This document shows, in pieces, positions 9,088 through 18,690 of a stretch of DNA of 22,485 nucleotides (position 1 is its first letter; every line of letters begins with the position of its first letter). Under the pieces are notes generated by a model. That model made no database searches. It saw only the letters and a program-made list of their open reading frames with translations, and was not told the DNA's origin. This DNA is from Plakobranchus ocellatus. Taxonomy: Eukaryota > Mollusca > Gastropoda > Plakobranchidae. The stretch covers positions 1 to 22,485 of the forward strand of contig BLXT01003182.1 in the NCBI GenBank assembly GCA_019648995.1. Direction: 5' to 3'. A program made the translations under genes and the position numbers.

Positions 9088-9235
9088 TTTCAGCAAGCCT
9101 TTAATATCATTAATGTTTTGATAAATTTGAAATTTGGTTTATACCCAATGAAAAGAAAAAAAAAGATTTCTAAAATCCTAGATTTATATAGAGCTTTTAT
9201 GTAATTCTATTTTCTGGAACTTGTTCAATGCCCCT

Positions 9236-10060
9236 TAGTAACAAAAGGCCGAAGATAGGCATCGAAGTTCCCATGAATTTCCTGGGGATAGATAGGCACC
9301 ATTACCATCTTCATGAAAATAATATAACATCTAGTACAAGAATCTAGAGATCTAGGGGCCTACAGAATACTTTGATAGCGAGTTCTTTATCTAGGAGTAG
9401 GGCCTACATTTAGACTCAGGGGCTGGAACAGATTAGCCCATATAGTATCCAAAATAATACACATAAAGTATCAAGTAAGATAGATTGATGTGCTAACTAA
9501 AATGAATGTCCCGGTTGTCGAGGTTTTGAGCTGGCTTGCGAGAGTCAAAAGATTCTTATCCAAGATCTAACAGTCAAGCCAAGACGATATGTTACCTATG
9601 GTTTGGGAGACGACTAGCAATATCGAATTCATTCTAAAAGGTGTAACGATATTATGCCTATGAATCCACTACTGTTTGTGAGCATCTACCGAAATTTAAA
9701 TTTACAAATCAATACAATATTTGACAATAATTATGGTGCCTGTGTCTCAATGTCGAGTTTATGTCTCAAGTTGCAGCAATCAAAGACATAATTGTGCTAA
9801 TCTAACTCTAAAAGGCAAGAGGATAATGCGGTGCCTATGAACCTGCCAGAGGTAGGGATGCACCCTACCAAGATCTAAATCTTTAAGGCCTGGAGATTAC
9901 ATGGTGCCAATAATCGCGCTAGGGAATGGAAGGCACCCCATTCAGACCCAAGTCTTAAAGGCATGATCAGGATGTGGGGTAGGGAGGCATCCTACCTGGA
10001 TTCAGTCTTAAGTACGAATTCATCCCTACTTTAATGTTAAGCACATTATTAATGCGAGTG

Positions 10061-10109
<49 letters not shown>

Positions 10110-10225
10110 ATCATGTAAGATAGATAAGTGAGAGAGAAAGGGATACAAGATGAAAGTGAGATATGAGGTGGGAGATGTGCCAATGGACGCGCCAGGGATA
10201 GGGAGGCACTATGGTGACTCTCGAA
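9236..10225. repeat. Decayed ~72-bp tandem array
   Basis: Best-preserved units: about 9810-9880, 9881-9955, 9956-10010 and 10160-10225. Weaker ones are near 9236-9310 and 9635-9700. The shared pattern is AAGGC near the start, then GGTGCC(T/A)AT, then GCGCCAGGGATAGGGA, then GGCACCCTACC and AGATCTAAATCTT. A GA microsatellite is inserted within the last part, and a mariner sits immediately downstream. No gene is seen in the array. Confidence 0.65.
10064..10105. repeat. (GA)n microsatellite
   Basis: About 21 GA units splitting the right end of the ~72-bp tandem array. Confidence 0.95.
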
Positions 10226-10243
10226 CAAACTGAACCTATAATA

Positions 10244-10273
10244 CGAGGGCAGGCAGATAATTAAGTTCCGTTT
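10244..10273 (+). repeat. Mariner terminal inverted repeat, left
   Basis: CGAGGGCAGGCAGATAATTA followed by AGTTCCGTTT. It matches the reverse complement of the right end at 26 of 30 positions, with differences at repeat positions 6, 7, 12 and 19. Confidence 0.9.
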
Positions 10274-10357
10274 AATCATAACTTTTTAATTTTTCACAGC
10301 ATATACATAAACAATACGTCAAACGAAAGCTTAATATTCAGTTACATACTAAGCACT

Positions 10358-11357
10358 CTATTTTTCAACGTAGTCACCGTTGCGATCAGCACACAGCCTC
10401 CAACATTTCATTAGTCGACGCAGCCCGTCAGCGAAGAATTCAGACGACTGTCCACGGTATCATCTGCGAACAACTGTGATAACTTCTCCATCATTGTCAC
10501 AGTGATGGCCCTTCAGTTACTTCTTGAGTTGGGGAAGACAAATAATAGTCAGAGGGGCTGTATGCAAGGTGCGGTAGGGTCGTAAGTTCTATCTGCCTTA
10601 AGGCGTCCTGAGTTTGGCGACTGGTGTGCGGGTGCGCATTGCAGTATTGCAGGATTGAGTCCTTATCTCGCCGAACACGTCTGAGTCTGAGTTTGAGAGC
10701 TCGGAGTGTTGAAATATATCGCTCAGAGTTCACAGTTTGCCCTTGCTCCAGAAATTCCCTCCATGTCCCAGAAAACGGTGAACAAGACCTTTCTTGCACA
10801 GGCAACAACCTTGAACTTCCTTGGACTTGGAGAAGTTTTGGGTCTATACTCCATCGATTGGGCTTTACATTCTGGATCGTAGTGGTGGACCCAGGATTCG
10901 TCTCCAGTCAGAATGCGTTGCAGAAATGCTTCTCCTTCTGCATTGTAACGTCCTTTCTCTGCGCTTTCATCTCAAAAGTGAGTTGTTTTGGGACCCAACG
11001 GGCAGAGACTTTTCGGTAACCCAGTACAGTTGTGACGATATAGTGCACCGTTCTTTAGAAATGCCCACTTCATCGGCAATTTCCTTTTGTTTTACCCTTC
11101 AATTTGCTGTAATCATACGGTTAACTTTCTCTCGATTAGCCGTGACCGATGCGGAAAGGGGCCCACCCGAACGCTTACGATCACGCAGAATTGTCTCTCT
11201 GGGGTCTTCCCCTTTAAAAATTCTCACCCATTTGCGAACTGCACAGTCTGAAATGCACATTTCATCATTGATGAATGTTTGCAGCAGAACATCCCTCAGC
11301 TGCCAAAAACTCGATAACAGAGCGCTGTTTGATGAGAAGGTCATTGGAAGTCGCCAT
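10358..11357 (-). pseudogene. Mariner (Tc1/mariner DDD) transposase, degenerate
   Basis: A start at 11357 gives MATSNDLLIKQRSVIEF and continues to NIHQ, where two stops occur. A shifted frame continues the N-terminal helix-turn-helix DNA-binding region (VRKWVRIFK, then DRKRSGGP). LGYRKVSARWVP follows. The first catalytic Asp is intact in LTGDESWVHHYDPE (Asp at 10900-10902). The second is lost: the usual HDNARPH reads YCNAHPH, with Cys at 10641-10643. The PYSPDLAPSDYHLF block is shortened to AYSPSDYYL. The C-terminus reads EFFADGLRRLMKCWRLC, then DYVEK and a TAG at 10358-10360. About 333 codons is normal family length. Several frameshifts and a missing catalytic residue make it non-functional. 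Confidence 0.92.
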
Positions 11358-11515
11358 TGTCTCATGAACATGGCTACCCCATCACGTGTTGCGCGTCATT
11401 GCATTATGAGTACAAATGACGTCATACGAATTTGTTGTTAAGCCTAGAAAAATGGTTTGAGAGTATATGTATGAAATTTTAGGTCGATGTGACGAAAATT
11501 GACTGAGTTATTAAC

Positions 11516-11545
11516 AAACGGAACTTTATTATCAGCCTATCCTCG
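11516..11545 (-). repeat. Mariner terminal inverted repeat, right
   Basis: On the minus strand it reads CGAGGATAGGCTGATAATAA and then AGTTCCGTTT. It is the partner of 10244-10273. It lies on the 5' side of the transposase. Confidence 0.9.
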
Positions 11546-12834
11546 TACTTTGCATGTGTGGGCTGAAACTTTTTTTATGCTTGCTATTTGTTTACAGCAA
11601 GTAAGTCTGCCTGGGCACGTAAAATTAGTATACTTTCATAGAAAATCTTATTATGGAAATATAAAATGTATCAAACGTAACTTGGATTCCCGCTAAGTCA
11701 ATTGAAAGAAACAATCCTCACGTACGTGCGATTTGCTTTTTTATTTCAAAGAAAAGGAGGGAAAAAATTGGGCGAAAATACCAACGCACAGTGTACGAAT
11801 TCTTTCCTCTTTTGTAAAAAGTGTGTATATAAATTATAATTATATTCTTTTACACAATGCTCTGGGACAAAATGTCAAAAAAAGGTAGAGTATTAGCTTT
11901 TTTTTGTTACCATTTATATCAAGTTCAAAGTACAGCAAAGAGTTAGGGACAAAACTAATAACCATCTCTTTAACGGTTTGCATTTACGGTCCCTATCTTG
12001 TATAGAAGTGAAAATAACACCATGGACTGGTTAAGTAAGAAAAAAATCATCGAGACCAGTGAAAATTGATGCAGTCTGAAACTGAGCATAAATTCAGGAA
12101 TCTATCGCACATGTAGAATTACCTCTAGCTTATACAATACCCACTATGCTTCAGATGAGGTCGCTGGCAAAAGGTTTTGGAGTTTGCATGTGAAAGTTGC
12201 ATTATTTACGGCCTGAGACCCTTCGTCTCGTCAGTAGCTAATGAAGGAAGATCTAGATCTAGAAGTCTTTGGGCTTGTACCCAGATAATTCGTGCCTCAG
12301 GCTTTTGGATAATCCAGGGACTGGTCCAACAAATTCTATCCAAATCTATAGAATTATAAGTTGACGAAATGAAGAGGTTAAAGGCCAAGTTATAATGTAA
12401 ACAGGTCTTCTTTTACCGCAATCCCTTCACAATGTATGCCTGTGACCTCTTCATTACATTAGATCTGTCCTCGTACTATCCCCAGAAATTGATTAATCTC
12501 AGCATCATAGCAACCTACCTCAGAAACAATTGGAACTTTTTTAGGACCGTCATTACTGAGACTTCATCATCGATTAGATGCAAGACTCAGTTCCTTCCAT
12601 TTAAAAGGATCAAGGTACTCGTCCACTCTGATGATCGTTTGTTTTAAACGACTTGTTCCTCTTTTGCTTTTCATCGTCAAGCGTGTCTATCACCAAAGAT
12701 AGGTCTACACGCAACAAGTTCAGTTTATCTTGGCTCGAGCCAGTTCATACTTAATAAATTAAGGTAAATCTATTGCTCATGGGGGACGCCATTTTGTCTG
12801 GCCGAAAATGTCATATGATTCTCGTGCGGTTTTC
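11546..12834. other. No supported gene
   Basis: Unique-looking AT-rich sequence after the mariner. Short open frames on both strands (11499-11696, 12177-12388, 12432-12647) lack family resemblance or splice context. I found no RNA gene or repeat of note. Confidence 0.45.
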
Positions 12835-12963
12835 AGCATGCTGTTTTTCGCCCGTGTACGAGGAATGGTGTGTAAACGCAAGGACGAATGAATGTGGCCG
12901 AGGGATTATCCGAAAGCAAAAAAAGCATGCTTTTTTAGCACGCTTTTTCCGCCCGTGTACGAG
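12835..12963. repeat. Spaced 27-bp direct repeat with a palindrome
   Basis: AGCATGCTGTTTTTCGCCCG then TGTACGAG (12835-12862) recurs as AGCACGCTTTTTCCGCCCG then TGTACGAG (12937-12963), 102 bp downstream. Immediately before the second copy is a perfect 18-bp palindrome, AAAAAAGCATGCTTTTTT (12919-12936), which shares the AGCATGC core. It is non-coding. Confidence 0.7.
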
Positions 12964-13470
12964 CACCTTTTCTTTTCCCATACCTATGATTGCGGCGTAC
13001 AAAGTTACGGAACATTATTGATATTAAAATGTCTACCAGCATATTTTGTTTCGCCAGCTTAATAAAGTTTAAATAAGGTTATTGAATGCCGTTTTGTAAA
13101 TCCGTAAAACAGCTTCGGGATTTTAAAATATACCCACATAAAATGGCATGTTCTAAAGTAACAATTTATTTTCTTGTGGATTTTATTGGCGCGCCACAAA
13201 AATTTGAGTACGCATTATACGTTTGAGCTCAGTTTTATTATAATAAGATGTCTCTCATATTTTACTTTCTCTTTTGGACAAACATCATGCTTTCTGCTCA
13301 TTGGAAGACGAATTGTATAGCAAAATGTGTTTTTTACCACTTGAAAGCAAGCAGTTTACGTATTCGTAATACGTATTAAACAGGTAGTCATACTTGTCGT
13401 TGGCCCTTTTTTAAAGTACATTCTTCCTTCATTAATCATGAATTACGAATAAAGTTACGCATTTGCCTTT
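12964..13470. other. No supported gene
   Basis: AT-rich. It contains a small hairpin with 8-bp arms TACGTATT/AATACGTA (13357-13375). Nothing else is supported. Confidence 0.4.
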
Positions 13471-13474
13471 TTTT

Positions 13475-13660
13475 CGGTGGACAATGCATTAAGACTAGTG
13501 TCATCATATTATATTGGGATATTTTTTCCATCAGATAAAGCCTTGAAAAGGGCGAAAACCATAAATTTTTTAGGGAAAAATTAACCAGAAGACCGTGATT
13601 GCAAACCTTCAAAACGATCACCTTCAGCAACCTTCGGATAATTTCCTAGATTGTGGAGTT
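13475..13660. repeat. Diverged interspersed repeat, copy 1
   Basis: The motif AAGGGCGAAAACC, followed by an AT-rich stretch, GTGATTGCAAACCTTCAAAA and CACCTTCAGCAACC, recurs in diverged form at 15105-15215 and partly at 15285-15345. A related AAGCTCGAAAGCC is at 14927-14942. I do not recognise the family. Confidence 0.45.
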
Positions 13661-13717
13661 AACCTCTTGTATGAAATCCTTCTTTTCTCTACGAACTAAT
13701 AGATGCCGACCTGTTCT

Positions 13718-14030
13718 CTAAAGTGGATATGGGGGAAGGAAAGAGAATGAGGGGAGTTGGGTGCCATCTCGGGTGCCCATGAGGAACGTGATACTTTGGC
13801 ATGAGATCGCGGGCCACGCCGATGACTGACGACCTCTTGATTGGCGTCTTTGCATGCTGAATTTCTTGACTGAGACCTGCTGCCGAGGCATCTTCTTCAG
13901 GTAAGAGAGTCGATTTCCACTGGGGCTGAGCGGCTCATATCTAATTGCGAGCTCCAGATAGGGACGGGGGTGATTCGTGAAGCCTCCCATAAGGGTCGTA
14001 GTACAGTGACTGAATCCTATCAAGTTTTTC
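13718..14030. other. GC-richer segment, possible transposon coding remnant
   Basis: Base composition is clearly more GC-rich than the surroundings. Minus-strand frames are open (101 codons at 13718-14023), and a second minus frame gives protein-like text (EEDASAAGLSQEIQHAKTPI, then VIGVARDLMPK). It lies directly downstream, on the same strand, of the LINE reverse-transcriptase relic at 14085-14490, so it may be more of that element. I cannot name a domain. Confidence 0.3.
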
Positions 14031-14084
14031 CAGACACAGTTAATGAAATGATGTAAATCTTTCTCAGGGACTATGGCTTTCGTA

Positions 14085-14490
14085 TCAATGATAATATTCC
14101 AGCCATTCCTTCTTTATCGCGGTATTACTTTGTGAAAACATGATGAAACAAGATTTATACGTGTTTATGTGCATCTGTGTTGAGCTCGCAGAAGCGCTTA
14201 TGTGAAATAATGTCCTATTGATGGCGTCTACGGCTTTATCAATATCTATGTCCTTCTGCCAAAAGACTATATCGTCTATGCACTGGAGCCGCATGGGTAT
14301 ACATACTGCGTCACGAATATTACTCATGAAGAACAGGAAAAGAGCACCCCTGAAGGCACTACCATGTGTGATGCTCTCTGCTATGGGCCGAGTAAGGGAC
14401 AATGTCCTGTTTATTCTGGTAAAGATGCAGCGCTCTAGGAGGAACACTTTTAGCCATCCGTACCTCCAGTTACCAATGTTGAGGATAAAG
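14085..14490 (-). pseudogene. LINE reverse-transcriptase palm relic
   Basis: On the minus strand the sequence reads WRYGWLKVFLLERCIFTRIN, then THGSAFRGALFLFFMSNI, then CIDDIVFWQKDIDIDKAV and INTYKSCFIMF. This is the order of reverse-transcriptase blocks: W...FL..R...V, the (P/L)QGSvLsPlLF-like block, the catalytic Y/F-x-D-D box (here CIDD) and the following K-x-x-x-x-F strand. The open frame is 120 codons from 14447 to 14085. The usual PQGS reads ITHGS, so it is degenerate, and the endonuclease, fingers and C-terminus are missing. It is a non-LTR retrotransposon fragment of uncertain clade. Confidence 0.6.
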
Positions 14491-14760
14491 CTTATTTTAG
14501 ATGTTGATAGTGTAAAGTTCGTAGATGCTTTTTAAAAACACATTTAGACAGCTTTAAAATTGCGATTAGATTTGATTGTAGCGCATCATATTCAGCAGTT
14601 TTGAAATTTTGCTACCCATTTTCATAAACGACGTGCATTGTACATGTTGAAATATCATATAATAGAAAGGGAAAATATTGTTTACCAAATGCGAAGCTTT
14701 CTTGATTCAAGATAATAAGAAGAAATAATAGTGTCACAGACTGTGGTAACATTTTCGTGG
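14490..14760. repeat. Diverged duplicate, copy A
   Basis: Collinear with 15345-15610: GTTGATAGTGTAAAGTTCGTAGAT, then CAGCTTTAAAATT, then CATCATATTC, then GAAGCTTTCTTGATTCAAGATA and ending GTCACAGACTGTGGTAACAT. The offset is about 855 bp. Divergence is high, so the duplication is old, or both are copies of one dispersed repeat. Confidence 0.55.
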
Positions 14761-15344
14761 GGCTTTGCTTTTTTGGAAAGTGTCAAATACCTAATATCTC
14801 ATATAAGATTAAATCAAGATTGATGTTTTGTTTGTTTATTTGTTGTTTTTTTTTTCATGTAGGCTACAATGCATTCAGTCCCTTCTCTTCACATCTTTGG
14901 CTTTCTTTATCTTGGGATAAGACCTTGACAAGCTCGAAAGCCTCAAATTGTGAAAAGCTAAACTTTTTTTAAATACACGCATCTTTCACGACCCATTGAT
15001 ACGGAATGCCTCAATAACGATTTGATAAAACTATGCATTTACTGTTTTGGGCGCACTTTGCATTGAGAGTATCGCCCACATACATTTTTTGTTTGATTAT
15101 GAAATAAGATCTTTACAAGGGCGAAAACCCGAACATTTTCAGAGAAAAATTTAATAAAGGGCAGTGATTATTAAACTTGAGATTGAACACCATTAGCTAT
15201 TAAAGGAATATGAAGAAGCTAAAACATCCTTTAAAGGTGTAGGGTCCGTAGAATCTTTTGAAAACCTTATAAGCAGCCCCAGGCAAAAGATTGCAAATCT
15301 TCGAATCGCTCGACTTCAGCTAGAAAATGAATATAAAGAAGCCG
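14761..15344. other. Non-coding, diverged repeat fragments
   Basis: Contains two further fragments of the AAGGGCGAAAACC-type repeat (14915-14960 and 15105-15215) and a partial third (about 15220-15345). I do not consider the short plus-strand frame at 14757-14972 a gene. Confidence 0.4.
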
Positions 15345-15610
15345 AATATTCTTTTCCATGTCGATAGTGAAAGGTTTGTGGGTCTGTTTTAACAAAATAC
15401 AAAGGCAGCTACAATTTTAACCCGAGAATTAATTTCGCTCGTAACACATCATGTTCCTAAAAGAATGTCCCATATCTTATTAAACTTTCCAATTAGGAAA
15501 TTACTGCCCTGGAGATATGTTTTGTATTTGATAAGAAGCTTTCTCGATTAAAGATATTTTTAAAAAGTTGAAAGCAATCGTATCACAAATAGTTACCATA
15601 CAACGCAGGG
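15345..15610. repeat. Diverged duplicate, copy B
   Basis: Partner of 14490-14760. Matching landmarks are GTCGATAGTGAAAGGTTTGT, CAGCTACAATTTTAA, CATCATGTTC, AAGAAGCTTTCTCGATTAAA and ATCACAAATAGTTACCAT, in the same order and orientation. Confidence 0.55.
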
Positions 15611-15990
15611 ACATTCTTTTCTTTTCATACATAGTCCTCTCGCTATTAATAACATAAAAAATGTCAAAAACAGCATTATTAGACTCTCCATTTACTGCCC
15701 TTGATACACCAAGACACGCGCTGTTACATTTTTATTCAGTAAGCCATTAACAAGTGCAAATTCGTCACCTTATGGTACGAAAAAAAAAAACAACCAAAAC
15801 ATCATATTAACAATCGAGAGTAAGTGGGAAATCGATTAGGCTATCTTGACAGAATCGAGATCGAGATCGAGATCATAAAGGCAACTCAGTACATGATAAT
15901 TGGTTATTGCGATAAAATAAGATAAAATAATTGTAGTCAAAGCTGTTTTGTATTTCAAGGAGATAGTTAGAGCTAGAGCGAGCGAGCGAG
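15611..15990. other. No supported gene
   Basis: AT-rich. Includes three GAGATC units at 15859-15876. Nothing else is supported. Confidence 0.45.
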
Positions 15991-15991
15991 G

Positions 15992-15993
<2 letters not shown>

Positions 15994-16053
<60 letters not shown>
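15994..16053. repeat. (GA)n microsatellite
   Basis: About 30 GA units, preceded by (GAGC)n-like units at 15976-15990. Confidence 0.95.
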
Positions 16054-16055
<2 letters not shown>

Positions 16056-16523
16056 ACTAAGAAAGAGAAAGAGCGGTTGGGTATTACGAGCTGAAATGAG
16101 ACATTTCGGCTAAGGCTATTCTTCATGTTTATGAATTCGTTCATATTGCAGTTTTAGCGACACTAGATCTAAAAATGCCACAAATATTGTATTTTGTATA
16201 ACAGATGTAGAATCAGATAATGCCTTGCTCTGGCTGAAAATGTCGTAAACATACTTCCTGTCTCTTATTGGAAATGTCGCTTGAATGTGGTTTTATTTCT
16301 TCTGTTAATTCTTTTTTGTCTTGAATTTGAAGATCCTGCTAATAATGAGTTGTGTTGCATTTGCAGCCGTTTGCAAATTCTTTCGAATGCATCTCGATAT
16401 TGACTGCAAAAAAAAATGGAACAAATGTTTTAATCTATTTCTCATGCCATTAATACGAATTATCTTCTATCTTAGAGAAAAATCATAATAAAATGCGTGT
16501 TTGCCGTCACTTCGAACATACTT
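16054..16523. other. No supported gene
   Basis: AT-rich sequence with no open frame or repeat I can support. Confidence 0.4.
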
Positions 16524-16605
16524 AATGCAGGGACCCTTCTGTCGTTACCGACGGAGGGCCAGAAAGCCTGAGATCACCTAGTTGTGGACTGACTATATAC
16601 AAAAA
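16524..16605 (+). repeat. Dispersed repeat fragment, probable tRNA-derived SINE
   Basis: ATGCAGGGACCCTTCTGTCG is followed by ACGGAGGGCC, GAAAGCCTGAGATCACC and a divergent tail. On the minus strand it translates as SPQLGDLRLSGPPS. The second half matches 5443-5482. From memory, intact sacoglossan copies have a tRNA-like GGTTCGA B-box between the TTCTGTCG and ACGGAGGGCC blocks. Here that stretch is missing, so this copy is internally deleted and could not be transcribed by RNA polymerase III. This is recollection, not verified. Confidence 0.5.
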
Positions 16606-17765
16606 CCCGATCCTTCAGTCATAACAAGATTTACAATCTTTTCCCAAAAAATTGGTATTCAAAAAGTCGCAGTTAAACATGAGTTGGTTTGCTTTCTAAG
16701 TTAAGGTTTTTAAAAGGCCAATCATGCAATAGCTAAAAAAAACAAAAGCTAACAGCACAATTTTTTTTTTTTTATATAACCACATGATCATTATCCGGGA
16801 CATGTAAAAACGTTTGTCTGCAAGAGATTTAATCAAACGAATAAAAATTAAATATTCTCCGTTTTTATTTCATTCTTTATGATAGGGAAAGCATTTTATT
16901 CATTTGATTAGCACATTCTTATTGCCTATCGTTTTGGGAAAAGGATAGGAAAATGTGCGAAATATTCTGAAAAAAAAAAAAAAAAAAAAAAACCAGGCTG
17001 TGTTACGATCAAAAATATATTGCGGCTTTATGCTGCGACCGTACATCTCAGTTTTTCAAAAGTGACTATCAACCGTACTCTATCGATATATAAAGTAAAA
17101 TATATCCATCTTATATTGGTTTGAGGCTTGAGACGATCAAAGTTAAGGCTTGCTACCAAATTATAGGATAGTTTTTCATCCGAAAAAAAGCCTTTTTTTG
17201 GGGCTCATATAAATAACATCCATTTATAGAAAGCATTTAAATATCTATAAACAAATGCTTTGATGCGTTGTTCATGAAAAAATAAAGGGATAACGTAATT
17301 GAATCGTATTTCAGACATGTGTTTGCTTAGATAGTTACTGAAGCGTGTCCGTAAAACAGAGGAAAGCGGTGAGAATTTTCCCCACTGTGATGAAGCGACA
17401 GTGTTTTAATGCGTATTTCTTCCACATACTGCTTCCTTCGTCATTTTACTTTGTTAAGAAAAGTTTGCATTTGATGTGAGCACACTCCCAATGTATTATA
17501 CCATTTTCCGACGTATTCAATGACTAACGGTATTGAAAAAAGGGAAAAATGCAAACTATTACTAGAAAACAGGCTTAGTTAAGATCAAAATCCTAGTTTC
17601 CTCTTTCTTCTCGAAGCAAAACGGAAGGAGAAACCGAGGAAGTGAAGAAGAAGATGACGACTTAACGTCATAATAGTTAACAGGAAAGAGAATCCACAAT
17701 GTTTGATAAATGAATAAGTAAAAAAAGAAAAAAAGTTAATAGATTAATAAAATAAAGTAAATGAA

Positions 17766-17796
<31 letters not shown>

Positions 17797-18119
17797 AATC
17801 AACATAGACTGGCAAAATTCAATTTATCATTTAAAAAAAAAAAAATAAAAAAAACACTATGTTCATTGGAAAAGATTTCTCTAGGAAGCTTCGTTCTCAA
17901 ATAAATTGTTGATGTTTCCTCCTTTGCCATACTTTATTTTTTAGATTGACATTTTTCCTATGAGAATGGCATGGTTTGACCACCTGCAAAGTTTTTTGTC
18001 TATCTTATCAGATCTTGTGATTTTAAGTAAGACCAGATTCATTCTCTTAGTCTTACCAGTGTATGCAGTTTTGTTTTTTTTCTACTTCTTTTGACATTTG
18101 ATTTATCTTTGGGCATTAA
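16606..18119. other. AT-rich intergenic stretch with simple repeats
   Basis: No gene is supported. It contains a 23-nt poly-A (16970-16992), an (AAAT)n microsatellite (17764-17797), a poly-A/T-rich stretch near 17832-17855 and a purine-rich segment (17610-17660). The right end grades into the L1-like LINE relic. Confidence 0.5.
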
Positions 18120-18690
18120 AATAGAAAAAATTTTTATAGAAAGAATATTCAACAAAATCTTCGTCATTGCAATATGTGCACCTTTGACTAGGCTTTACTC
18201 CTACCTTATGTAATAATAATATTAGCAGGAAGAACATTGCTTTAAATTTTCCAGCGTAAGATCCATAGCCATGTCTCTTTGGTACATTCTGTAGTTATCG
18301 TCCAACTTTCATCATCGATCTGTCTATAATATTTTGTTCTCCAGAGTGATACCGCATGAGAGGCAATGTTTTCTTTTCTCAAAATTGCAAACCTCTTTTT
18401 CTGTCTAGATTTTCAGTGTTATTGTTTTTGAAAATGAAATAATCGTGTCTTGGAGTATCGTCCTTTATTAGGTTTTCAGGCACTGCATCATACATCAGAT
18501 TGTAGTCTATCTGTGCGTTGGCATAATATCCTTATTTTTTAATGAATTCTGGAAATGTCATCAATCTGTTTGATGTGCAAATATCTCTAACATAAAGGAT
18601 GTTTCTCTCTATAAATTGCCTAATGACCAATTTTTTTTTCTAATAAACGATTTATATGTTATTAAACAAGGCCTCATGGATAATTGTCCC
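18120..18690 (-). pseudogene. L1-like LINE ORF2 C-terminal relic
   Basis: On the minus strand one frame gives FIERNILYVRDIC, then LMTFPEFIKK, a stop, then QIDYNLMYDAVPENLI. This matches the region after the reverse-transcriptase domain of L1-like ORF2 proteins (F..kgi.yv.Dl....g...sf.ef..ky.....f..Y..i..aiP). Further along, CTYCNDEDFVEYSFYKNFF corresponds to the C-terminal Cys-rich motif (C..C...E...H.F..C), with its later His and Cys replaced. Several stops are present. It is a 5'-truncated, dead copy on the opposite strand to the nearby MULE. Confidence 0.65.

Larger units (their letters stand above)
8731..9230. repeat. Degenerate repeats in the lectin 3' UTR and flank
   Basis: Four related segments occur near 8731-8765, 8893-8938, 9095-9150 and 9193-9230. 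They share CTTGATGTAATT, then TCTGAAACTTGTTTGATG or variants. The second and third also share CTTTAATATC. Spacing is irregular (about 170, 190 and 95 bp) because A-rich and AAT tracts have expanded between them. The first copies lie inside the presumed 3' UTR. Confidence 0.6.
10244..11545 (-). mobile_element. Complete-length mariner element, inactive
   Basis: The element is 1302 bp, normal for mariner. It is bounded by terminal inverted repeats beginning CGAGG at both ends and flanked on both sides by TA (10242-10243 and 11546-11547), the expected target-site duplication. The transposase reads on the minus strand and is broken. The ends look intact enough that a related active transposase might still mobilise it, but that is inference. 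Confidence 0.92.

Noticed and set aside
10049..10279. Ser-Leu-rich minus-strand frame
   Set aside because: Driven by the GA microsatellite; it also crosses the mariner boundary.
10624..11441. Plus-strand frames of 131 and 206 codons
   Set aside because: They lie antisense to the mariner transposase relic, whose motifs read clearly on the minus strand.
15836..16144. 102-codon minus-strand frame
   Set aside because: Largely Ser-Leu from the GA repeat, with no family resemblance.
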